The notes below the pieces were generated by a model. That model worked only from the letters and a program-made list of their open reading frames with translations. It was not told the origin of the DNA and ran no database searches. From Alistipes montrealensis (lineage in GTDB: Bacteria; Bacteroidota; Bacteroidia; Bacteroidales; Rikenellaceae): 64,000 bases of DNA. Of this stretch, positions 25,240 to 32,610 are shown piece by piece. The position numbers and the translations under genes are program-made. The stretch lies in the NCBI RefSeq assembly GCF_018362775.1, contig NZ_JAGYXY010000009.1, forward strand, positions 41,739-105,738, given 5' to 3'. The first letter of the stretch is position 1, and every line of letters begins with the position of its first letter.

Positions 25240-27726
25240 ATGAAAAATCCCTTTTTATTCCTGATTCCCCTCGCTGCCGCCGCCTGTGCCGGGCAGGGAG
25301 CGACGACGGGCGAAGTTATCAAGAGCGAACTGCGGGCCCCGGCCTATCCGCTCGTTACGATCGACCCCTACACCAGCGCCTGGTCGATGACCGACAATCT
25401 CTACGACGGTTCGGTCAAACACTGGACCGGCAAGGACTTCCCGCTGATCGGCGCCCTGAAGGTCGACGGCGTAGCCTACCGTTTCATGGGCACTGAGGAC
25501 CTCGAGCTGCTGCCTGTCGTTCCGACCTCGGAGCAGGGCGAATGGGTTGGCCGCTGGACGACCGTGAAGCCCGCCGGCGACTGGAAGGCGCCCTCCTACG
25601 ACGACGCTTCGTGGAAGAGCGACCGCGGGGCCTTCGGCACGAAGATCAACGAACCTACGGCCAAGACCGACTGGACGACCGAAAACATCTGGGTGCGCCG
25701 CACGGTGACGCTCGACGAGGATATGGCCGGGAAGCAAATCTTCCTGGAATTTTCCAACGACGACGATGCCGTCTTCTACGTGAACGGCGTCGAAGTGCAT
25801 AATACCGGTTCGACCTGCAACAAGAACGCGATGGTGAAACTCCCCGAAGCCGTCGTTGCGACGCTCCGCAAGGGCGAAAACCTGATCGCCGCCGAGTGCC
25901 GCAATCCGGTGGGCAACGGTTTGCTGGACTTCGGCCTGCTGACCCCGAAAGAGACGCAGACGGCGCTCGAAAAGACCGCCGTGCAGACCTCCGTCGACGT
26001 GCAGGCCACGCAGACGCACTATGCCTTCACGTGCGGGGATGTCAACCTGGAACTGACCTTCTCGGCGCCGTTGTTCCTCGACGACCTTGCGCTGATCAGC
26101 CGCCCGGTCAACTACCTGACCTACCGCGTCACCTCCGCCGACGGCAAGCCCCACGAACTGGAACTCTACGTCGAGGCGTCGCCCCGCTGGGCGCTCGACC
26201 AGCCTTACCAGGAGTCGCAGAGCGAATGCTTCGAGAAGGACGGACTCGTCTGCCTCAAGTCGGGCAGCAAGGAGCAGAACATCCTGGCCAAGCGCGGCGA
26301 CCACGTGCGCATCGACTGGGGCTATTTCTACCTCGCGGCCGAAAAGGAGAACACCCGGGGCATGGTCGGCAACAGCGACCGCCTGCGTTCGGCCTTTATC
26401 GCCGGGACCACCGATCCTTCTGCCGTTTCGGGCGAGAACAGTTCGGCCCGCATGGCGCTCGTGCGCGACCTGGGCGATGCCAGGGACGCTGCGGGTAAAA
26501 TCATGATCGCCTACGACGATATCTGGTCGATTCAGTATTTCGGCGAAAACCTGCGGCCCTACTGGAACGCTGACGGTACGCGCACGATCTTCGACGAGCT
26601 GAACGCCGCCGACAAGGAATACGCTTCGCTGCTCAAACGCTGCTACGCATTCGACAAAGAACTGATGGAGGCTGCTGCTGCGGTCGGAGGCCGCCGCTAC
26701 GCCGAACTCTGCGCGCTGGCTTACCGCCAGTCGATCGCCGCGCACAAGTTGGTCAAGGCCCCCAACGGCGACCTGCTCTGGCTTTCGAAGGAGAACGACA
26801 GCAACGGTTCGATCGGTACGGTCGACATCACCTATCCCTCTTCGCCGCTCTTCCTGTATTACAATACCGAGTTGGCCAAAGGATTGATGAACCATATTTA
26901 CTATTACAGCGAGAGCGGCCGCTGGACCAAACCCTTCCCTTCGCACGACGTGGGAACCTATCCGCAGGCAAACGGCCAGACCTATGGCGGCGACATGCCC
27001 GTCGAGGAGGCCGGCAACATGCTGGCGCTGACTGCTGCCGTCTGCACGATGGAGGGCTCCGCTGCCTATGCCGAAAAGCATTGGGACGTGCTGACCACGT
27101 GGACCGACTATCTTGTCGAGAAGGGACTCGATCCCGAGAACCAGCTTTGCACCGACGATTTCGCGGGCCACTTCGCCCACAACGCCAATCTTTCGATTAA
27201 GGCGATCGTCGGCATCGCCTGCTACGGCCGCATGGCCGAGATGCTGGGCAGGCACGACGTTGCCGGGAAGTACACCGCCAAAGCACGCGAACTGGCGAAG
27301 GAGTGGGTGAAAATGGCCGACGACGGCGACCACTACCGCCTGACGTTCGACAAGCCCGGCACGTGGAGCCAGAAATACAATCTCGTGTGGGACAAGCTGC
27401 TGAAACTTAACGTTTTTCCCAAGGAGGTCGCTCCGAAGGAACTGGCCTACTACCTGACAAAGCAGAACCGCTACGGCCTGCCGCTGGACAACCGTGAGAC
27501 CTATACCAAGGCCGACTGGATCGTCTGGACCGCGACGATGGCCGACGACAGGGCCACGTTCGAGCGTTTCATCGACCCGATGTACGACTTCATGAACCAG
27601 ACCGTCGACCGCGTGCCGATGTCCGACTGGTTCTTCACCGACAAACCCAACCGCCGCGGTTTCATGGCGCGTGCCGTCGTCGGAGGTTACTGGATCAAGA
27701 TGCTGGAACCGAAAATCAAAAAATAG
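25240..27726 (+). CDS. Glutaminase-A-like protein (DUF4964/DUF5127/DUF4965/GtaA) with a galactose-binding-like insert
   Basis: The 828-residue lipoprotein (Cys16, AAAACAG) opens with the DUF4964-type segment PAYPLVTIDPYTSAWSMTDN. A sandwich domain at about 105-235 (GRWTTVKPAGDWKAPSYDDA, ENIWVRRTVTLDEDM, FYVNGVEVHNTG) looks like a galactose-binding fold inserted after it. The DUF4965 and GtaA six-hairpin parts follow (YDDIWSIQYFG, PFPSHDVGTYPQANGQ, MPVEEAGNMLALTAA, CTDDFAGHFAHNANLSIKA). Fungal GtaA is annotated as a glutaminase, but homologues in Bacteroidetes loci lie with mannan-degrading enzymes, so a glycosidase role is at least as likely. It ends 0 bp before the GH92 gene. Confidence 0.75.
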   Translation: MKNPFLFLIPLAAAACAGQGATTGEVIKSELRAPAYPLVTIDPYTSAWSMTDNLYDGSVKHWTGKDFPLIGALKVDGVAYRFMGTEDLELLPVVPTSEQGEWVGRWTTVKPAGDWKAPSYDDASWKSDRGAFGTKINEPTAKTDWTTENIWVRRTVTLDEDMAGKQIFLEFSNDDDAVFYVNGVEVHNTGSTCNKNAMVKLPEAVVATLRKGENLIAAECRNPVGNGLLDFGLLTPKETQTALEKTAVQTSVDVQATQTHYAFTCGDVNLELTFSAPLFLDDLALISRPVNYLTYRVTSADGKPHELELYVEASPRWALDQPYQESQSECFEKDGLVCLKSGSKEQNILAKRGDHVRIDWGYFYLAAEKENTRGMVGNSDRLRSAFIAGTTDPSAVSGENSSARMALVRDLGDARDAAGKIMIAYDDIWSIQYFGENLRPYWNADGTRTIFDELNAADKEYASLLKRCYAFDKELMEAAAAVGGRRYAELCALAYRQSIAAHKLVKAPNGDLLWLSKENDSNGSIGTVDITYPSSPLFLYYNTELAKGLMNHIYYYSESGRWTKPFPSHDVGTYPQANGQTYGGDMPVEEAGNMLALTAAVCTMEGSAAYAEKHWDVLTTWTDYLVEKGLDPENQLCTDDFAGHFAHNANLSIKAIVGIACYGRMAEMLGRHDVAGKYTAKARELAKEWVKMADDGDHYRLTFDKPGTWSQKYNLVWDKLLKLNVFPKEVAPKELAYYLTKQNRYGLPLDNRETYTKADWIVWTATMADDRATFERFIDPMYDFMNQTVDRVPMSDWFFTDKPNRRGFMARAVVGGYWIKMLEPKIKK

Positions 27727-30024
27727 ATGAAACGCACCCTTGCATTCCTTTTGGGAATCGTCCTGTCGGCCGGCTGCTGCCCGAAGCCTGCCGCACCCGC
27801 CGCCGATCCGGTGGATTATGTTTCGACGCTGGTCGGTACGCAGTCGAAATACGAACTTTCGACCGGTAACACCTACCCGGCCATCGCGCGCCCGTGGGGT
27901 ATGAACTTCTGGACGCCCCAGACCGGCCGGATGGGCAACGGCTGGACCTATACCTACACCGACGACAAAATCCGCGGGTTCAAGCAGACCCACCAGCCCT
28001 CGCCGTGGATCAACGACTACGGCCAGTTTGCCCTGATGCCCGTCACCTCGGGCCCGGTGTTCGACGAGGACGCCCGCGCCAGTTGGTTCTCGCATAAGGC
28101 CGAGGTGGCGAAGCCCTATTATTACAGCGCCTACCTCGCCGATCACGACGTGACGGTGGAGATCACGCCCACCGAGCGTGCCGCGATGTTCCGCCTGACC
28201 TATCCCGAGGCCGAACGCTCCTATCTGGTCGTCGACGCCTTCGATTCCGGTTCCGAGGTCCGTGTGCTGCCCGATATGCGGCATATCGTGGGCTATACGA
28301 CCAAGAACTCGGGCGGTGTGCCTGCGAATTTCCGCAACTGGTTCGTCATCGAATCCGACACGCCGTTCCAGTATGTGGCCGCCGTCGCCGACGGCCTCCT
28401 TGCGGAAGGGACGGCCGAGGCTTCGGCCGACCACGCCGGGGCTGTCGTAGGGTTCCGCACCAGGCAGGGCCAGCAGGTGCAGTTGCGCGTCGCTTCGTCG
28501 TTCATCAGCGCGGAGCAGGCCGAACTGAACCTCCGCGAATTGGGCGGCGACTCGTTCGATGCCGTCGTTGCCGCAGGCCGCGACCGCTGGAACGAGGTTC
28601 TGGGCCGTATCGAGATCGAGGACGACAATGTCGACAACCTCCGCACGTTCTATTCGTGCCTTTACCGCTCGGTGCTCTTCCCGCGCGACCTCTCGGAGAT
28701 CGACGCTGCGGGCAACCGCGTGCATTACAGCCCCTTCGACGGTACGGTCCGCCCGGGCTACCTATTCACCGACACGGGTTTCTGGGATACGTTCCGTTCG
28801 TTGTTTCCGCTGCTGAACCTGGTTTATCCCGAGATGAATGCCCGGATGCAGGAGGGCCTCGTGAACACCTACCTCGAAAGTGGCTTCCTGCCCGAATGGG
28901 CCTCGCCGGGCCACCGCGGCTGCATGGTCGGCAACAATTCGGCTTCGGTCGTGGCCGACGCATGGATCAAGGGTGCGAACAAGTACGGCGATTACGATGT
29001 CGAAACGCTCTGGGAGGCTGTCAAGCACGGCGCCGAAAGCGTGCATCCGACGGTTTCGTCGACCGGGCGCCTCGGCTGGGAGTACTACAACAAGCTGGGT
29101 TACGTGCCTTACGATGTCGGCATCCGCGAGAATGCCGCCCGTACGCTCGAATACGCCTACGACGACTGGTGTATCTACACACTGGGCCGTGCGCTGGGCA
29201 AGCCCGAGTGTGAAATCGCCCCTTACAAGGAGCGCGCGATGAACTACCGCAATCTCTACGACGCCGGTTCGTCGCTCATGCGGGGCCGCAACGAGGACGG
29301 TACGTTCCAGTCGCCGTTCAGCCCCCTGAAGTGGGGCGACGCTTTCACCGAGGGCAACAGCCTCCACTACACGTGGTCGGTGTTCCACGACCCGGCGGGC
29401 CTCGTCGAACTGATGGGCGGTCCCGGGCGCTTCACCGCGAACCTGAACGAGGTCTTCACCATTCCGCCGCATTTCGACGACAGCTACTACGGCCGTCCGA
29501 TCCACGAAATCCGCGAGATGCAGGTGATGAACATGGGCAACTACGCCCACGGCAACCAGCCCATCCAGCACATGATCTACCTCTACAACTGGGCCGACGA
29601 ACCGTGGCGGGCGCAGTACTGGGTCCGCGAGGTGATGGATAAGCTCTATACGGCGGCTCCCGACGGCTATTGCGGCGACGAGGACAACGGCCAGACTTCG
29701 GCGTGGTATGTCTTCTCCTCGCTGGGATTCTATCCCGTGTGCCCCGGCTCGGACGAGTATATCCTGGGTTCGCCGCTCTTCAAAAAGGCGACCGTGCACC
29801 TCGCCAACGGTAAGACGCTGGAGATTACCGCCGGGAACAACTCCCGGACCGCGCGTTACGTCGAAGAGTTGAAAGTCGACGGTAAGACCAGTACGAAGAA
29901 CTACCTGACGCACGAGACGCTCAGCAACGGTGCGAAGATCGACTTCCGCATGTCTGCGGAGCCCAACCGGAAGCGGGGTGTCGATCCGCAGGACCGTCCC
30001 TATTCCTTCTCTGCGGAGCAGTAA
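27727..30024 (+). CDS. GH92 alpha-mannosidase, lipoprotein
   Basis: The 765-residue protein has an SPII-like signal (LSAGC, Cys17). The N-terminal sandwich domain starts with DYVSTLVGTQ and GNTYPAIARPWGMNFWTPQT. The (alpha/alpha)6 domain carries FTEGNSLHYTW, with the catalytic-acid Glu, and GDEDNGQTSAWYVFSSLGFY, with the two aspartates that act as base and Ca2+ ligand surroundings in GH92. GH92 enzymes remove alpha-1,2- and alpha-1,3-mannose with Ca2+. It starts directly after the preceding stop codon, so it is translationally coupled. A bidirectional terminator closes the operon. Confidence 0.94.
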   Translation: MKRTLAFLLGIVLSAGCCPKPAAPAADPVDYVSTLVGTQSKYELSTGNTYPAIARPWGMNFWTPQTGRMGNGWTYTYTDDKIRGFKQTHQPSPWINDYGQFALMPVTSGPVFDEDARASWFSHKAEVAKPYYYSAYLADHDVTVEITPTERAAMFRLTYPEAERSYLVVDAFDSGSEVRVLPDMRHIVGYTTKNSGGVPANFRNWFVIESDTPFQYVAAVADGLLAEGTAEASADHAGAVVGFRTRQGQQVQLRVASSFISAEQAELNLRELGGDSFDAVVAAGRDRWNEVLGRIEIEDDNVDNLRTFYSCLYRSVLFPRDLSEIDAAGNRVHYSPFDGTVRPGYLFTDTGFWDTFRSLFPLLNLVYPEMNARMQEGLVNTYLESGFLPEWASPGHRGCMVGNNSASVVADAWIKGANKYGDYDVETLWEAVKHGAESVHPTVSSTGRLGWEYYNKLGYVPYDVGIRENAARTLEYAYDDWCIYTLGRALGKPECEIAPYKERAMNYRNLYDAGSSLMRGRNEDGTFQSPFSPLKWGDAFTEGNSLHYTWSVFHDPAGLVELMGGPGRFTANLNEVFTIPPHFDDSYYGRPIHEIREMQVMNMGNYAHGNQPIQHMIYLYNWADEPWRAQYWVREVMDKLYTAAPDGYCGDEDNGQTSAWYVFSSLGFYPVCPGSDEYILGSPLFKKATVHLANGKTLEITAGNNSRTARYVEELKVDGKTSTKNYLTHETLSNGAKIDFRMSAEPNRKRGVDPQDRPYSFSAEQ

Positions 30025-30037
30025 CGGGGAATTCCGA

Positions 30038-30077
30038 ACAAAACAGGCGCACGATGCAGATCGTGCGCCTGTTTTGT
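30038..30077. terminator. Bidirectional terminator between GH92 and WG kinase
   Basis: Perfect 18-bp arms ACAAAACAGGCGCACGAT (30038-30055) and its complement (30060-30077) with a 4-nt loop lie between two convergent genes. The A/T ends give a T-run in both directions. Confidence 0.9.
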
Positions 30078-30094
30078 CGTTGCCCGCTCCGGTG

Positions 30095-31279
30095 TCAACC
30101 TTCCTGGTACTGGCGTGCTTTCAGCGGATGGGCGATCTCCTGCCGTTCCCCGTTGCGCACGACCTGCGCCCTTCCGCCGCGAAACGGTTTGACGGCGGTG
30201 CAGTCCGGACAACTCAGACGTGTGCGGCCCGCCGTGTCGATGTAGTGCCACGTGCTGCCGAGCTGAACCGCTGCGAGTCCTTCGGTGAAGTCGAAGCCGC
30301 TGTCGTAAAGCGGTGCTATAACGACGCATTCCGGAGTCCGGTAACCCCAGCGCCCGCTCTCGACGAAGAGTTCGGGCTCCTCGTCCGATGCCGCCGCTGC
30401 GGGTTTTTCGCGGATTGCCTCGGCGAGCAGTCCCGCGAGACCGAAGAGCCGCAGGGAGGGGGCGCGCAGCAGTTGTGCGATGCGGTATTGAACGGCCATG
30501 CCGCGCTGTTCGAACAGCGCGAGCGTCTCCCGGTAGGCGGCGTCGGCGGCAATCCGCTGGGGACAGTACAGCAGTCCGTCGGTGCTTCCGTAGCGGTCCC
30601 AGAGCGTCGGGTCGGCAGCCAGTGCGTGCAATGCCGTCGAGATCAGCGCCGCGGGGTAGTCATCGATCCGTTCGTCGAAGTCCGCAGCAGTCCGTGCCGG
30701 GTGCTGGTAGGCAGCCGTGCCCAGTTCGGGGCTCGTCTCCCCGGCGAAGGCAGGCAGGTATGAGGCGTCGAAGTCGATCGGATGAAGCGTTCCGTCGTCG
30801 CTGACGATGATGTTTTCGGGCTTCAGGTCGCCGTGGGCGCAGTCGTCGGTAACCAGCGCGAAGGCCAGCCTGTCGAACAGCCGGGCGAGGATTTGCAGGC
30901 ATTCCCTGTCGCGGAGCGCAGCGGCCTGTGCAGCCGCCTCGTGCAGGGTGAGGCCCTCGATCCAGTCGCCGAGGACGACATCGACCCAGACCCCGGTTTG
31001 GGCCGAGGTGTGCAGGTAGAGCTCTTTTTCGAGCAGCCGATCGCCGTAAATCTCCTTCAGGTGGCGCATCGGGCGCAGGTAACAGCGCAGCGAGCGGATG
31101 CGCCCGCCGAGGCGGATGCGGAAAACCGCCGCCGAATTACCGGCGCTGAAACCAGGACGGCCCCGTTCGTCGTGGCACACGTCGACTTCTCCCAGCGTGC
31201 GCGTCAGGCCGCGGGAGTCGAACAGGGTCAGGAGGTATTGGCGAAGGGTATACACCGTCTTGAACTGGGGAGTAAGCAC
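30095..31279 (-). CDS. Eukaryotic-like protein kinase with WG repeats
   Basis: The 394-residue cytoplasmic protein has an intact kinase catalytic loop HGDLKPEN at 149-156 (Asp151, Lys153, Asn156) and a DFD metal motif at 169-171 instead of DFG. The N-lobe is atypical, with no clear VAxK. The C-terminal part has WG-type segments (ESGRWGYRTPECVVIAP, STWHYIDTAGRTRLS). Two-domain WG kinases are common in Bacteroidales and their substrates are not known. It is colinear with the inactive homologue at 5086-6051. No neighbouring gene shares its operon. Confidence 0.8.
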   Translation of the reverse strand: MLTPQFKTVYTLRQYLLTLFDSRGLTRTLGEVDVCHDERGRPGFSAGNSAAVFRIRLGGRIRSLRCYLRPMRHLKEIYGDRLLEKELYLHTSAQTGVWVDVVLGDWIEGLTLHEAAAQAAALRDRECLQILARLFDRLAFALVTDDCAHGDLKPENIIVSDDGTLHPIDFDASYLPAFAGETSPELGTAAYQHPARTAADFDERIDDYPAALISTALHALAADPTLWDRYGSTDGLLYCPQRIAADAAYRETLALFEQRGMAVQYRIAQLLRAPSLRLFGLAGLLAEAIREKPAAAASDEEPELFVESGRWGYRTPECVVIAPLYDSGFDFTEGLAAVQLGSTWHYIDTAGRTRLSCPDCTAVKPFRGGRAQVVRNGERQEIAHPLKARQYQEG

Positions 31280-31355
31280 CCTAATTTACGGATTATTTTT
31301 GGATTCGCCGCATTTTCCGGTTTCGGGAAGGCGGGCCCGGTCTAAAGAACAGGGC

Positions 31356-31380
31356 AAAAAAAAAGCCTCCGAAGAGGCCT
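31356..31380 (-). terminator. Terminator of slyD
   Basis: On the minus strand the stem GCCTC/GAGGC (31378-31374 with 31369-31365) with a TTCG loop is followed by nine Ts (31364-31356), just past the slyD stop. Confidence 0.85.
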
Positions 31381-31386
31381 TCTCGG

Positions 31387-31923
31387 TTAATGGCAGTTGC
31401 AGTGGCCGTCGTGGTCCTCGCAGCCGCAGTCTTCGTTGCAGCCGTCGCCGCACGAGCATCCGCCCTGCAGGTCCTCGGGCGTCACGTCGCGCACCGAAAC
31501 CACCTCCACCTCGAAGTTGAGCGTTTTGCCCGCCATCGGGTGGTTGAAGTCCATTTTCACGGTTGCGTCGCCTACCTCCTTGACGATACCCATCATGCGG
31601 TTGCCCTGGGCGTCGCTCATCGGAACCTGGCTGCCCTCGAAGAGGATGTCCTCGGCGAGTTTGCCGTCTACCATGAATATATCTTTCGGCAGGTCGACGA
31701 TGGCGTCTGCAATCACTTCGCCGTAGCCGTCTTTGGCCTCAAGCGTAAACGCGACCGATTCGCCGATCTCCTTGCCCAGGATCGCCTCCTCGAATTTCGG
31801 AAGCAGCATGCCCGTTCCGAAGATGAATTCGAGCGGCTGGCCCGGACGCGACTGGTCTGCGATCTGTCCGTCGACGGTGAGCTTGTAGTCTACGCCGACC
31901 ATTTTGTTCTGTTCTACTTTCAT
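31387..31923 (-). CDS. slyD: SlyD-type FKBP peptidyl-prolyl isomerase with Cys/His-rich tail
   Basis: The 178-residue protein has the split FKBP domain of SlyD (MVGVDYKLTVDGQIADQS; LEFIFGTGMLLPKFEEAI) and the IF chaperone insert (KDGYGEVIADAIVDLP). The C-terminus (GGCSCGDGCNEDCGCEDHDG, ending HCNCH) is a metal-binding tail like the one that delivers nickel in other SlyD proteins. It acts in the cytoplasm as a folding helper. Divergent promoter sites shared with the next gene lie just upstream. Confidence 0.92.
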   Translation of the reverse strand: MKVEQNKMVGVDYKLTVDGQIADQSRPGQPLEFIFGTGMLLPKFEEAILGKEIGESVAFTLEAKDGYGEVIADAIVDLPKDIFMVDGKLAEDILFEGSQVPMSDAQGNRMMGIVKEVGDATVKMDFNHPMAGKTLNFEVEVVSVRDVTPEDLQGGCSCGDGCNEDCGCEDHDGHCNCH

Positions 31924-31966
31924 TGTATTTGATAATTAGGTGAATCTTGCTTTTACTGTGAGTTGA

Positions 31967-31998
31967 CAAAGGTAGAAATTAAGTTTATATTTTGCAAC
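31967..31998 (-). promoter_or_regulatory. Promoter of slyD
   Basis: TACCTTTG on the minus strand (31974-31967) with GTTG (31998-31995) 20 bp upstream gives a good -7/-33 pair. Confidence 0.65.
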
Positions 31999-32000
31999 GA

Positions 32001-32032
32001 GTTGCGTAAATGTCGTTTTTTTTCTATATTTG
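32001..32032 (+). promoter_or_regulatory. Promoter of the small outer-membrane protein gene
   Basis: TATATTTG at 32025-32032 with GTTG at 32001-32004 gives a 20-bp spacer. The two divergent -33 boxes lie back to back, 2 bp apart. Confidence 0.65.
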
Positions 32033-32057
32033 ATAGAGCTAATCCATTGCTAAAATC

Positions 32058-32543
32058 ATGCAGAAAAAAATATTCCTGACGGTTATTGCATTGTTTGCAG
32101 TGACGGCCGTTTTCTCTCAGGTCCGCTATCAGGGGCATTTGGCCGCCGGATACGGCATTCAGATCGGATGGGCGGACGCAAACCCGGTCAATGTGGAAAC
32201 GACGCACGGCGTGCGGATAAATCCGCATCTGTTTACCGGAGCCGGCATCGGACTTAACTATCGGAGCTCGCTCGGAACATTGGATTATCATGTCTACGGC
32301 AATGTGCGGGGCTATTTGCTCGCCGAAGGGGCGACGCCTTTTCTCTCGGTCGATGCAGGCTACGGGTTTCTGGAAAATGACGAAGGGTTCTATGCTTCCC
32401 CGGCGTTGGGTATGAGCTGGCCCCTCGGGAATCGTTGTGCGCTGGCTTTTAATATCGGTTTCCAGATGCAGGATGTTGCAGAGCGGTTAGGGGGCCGAAG
32501 GTATGAGAAAAACGTGATTTTCAGGGTCGAATTTATGTTTTAA
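32058..32543 (+). CDS. Small outer-membrane beta-barrel-like protein
   Basis: The 161-residue protein has a signal peptide ending at VFSQ (residue 21) and alternating hydrophobic/polar strands with aromatic girdle residues (VRYQGHLAAGYGIQIGWADA, HVYGNVRGYLLAEG). It ends in phenylalanine within VIFRVEFMF, the usual C-terminus of an outer-membrane barrel. The length fits an 8-strand barrel. The function is unknown. Confidence 0.75.
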   Translation: MQKKIFLTVIALFAVTAVFSQVRYQGHLAAGYGIQIGWADANPVNVETTHGVRINPHLFTGAGIGLNYRSSLGTLDYHVYGNVRGYLLAEGATPFLSVDAGYGFLENDEGFYASPALGMSWPLGNRCALAFNIGFQMQDVAERLGGRRYEKNVIFRVEFMF

Positions 32544-32558
32544 CCCGGTGAAAAATAA

Positions 32559-32588
32559 AAAACGGATGAGTTTTCGCTCATCCGTTTT
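32559..32588. terminator. Bidirectional terminator between the barrel gene and gcvP
   Basis: AAAACGGATGAG (32559-32570) pairs with its complement at 32577-32588 around a 6-nt loop. A-rich and T-rich flanks serve both convergent genes. Confidence 0.9.
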
Positions 32589-32610
32589 TTTGTCGGTCGG
32601 AAATCCGGGT

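Noticed and set aside
25255..28725. A 1156-codon minus-strand ORF opposite the GtaA-like and GH92 genes
   Set aside because: It is an antisense shadow; both sense proteins have clear family motifs.
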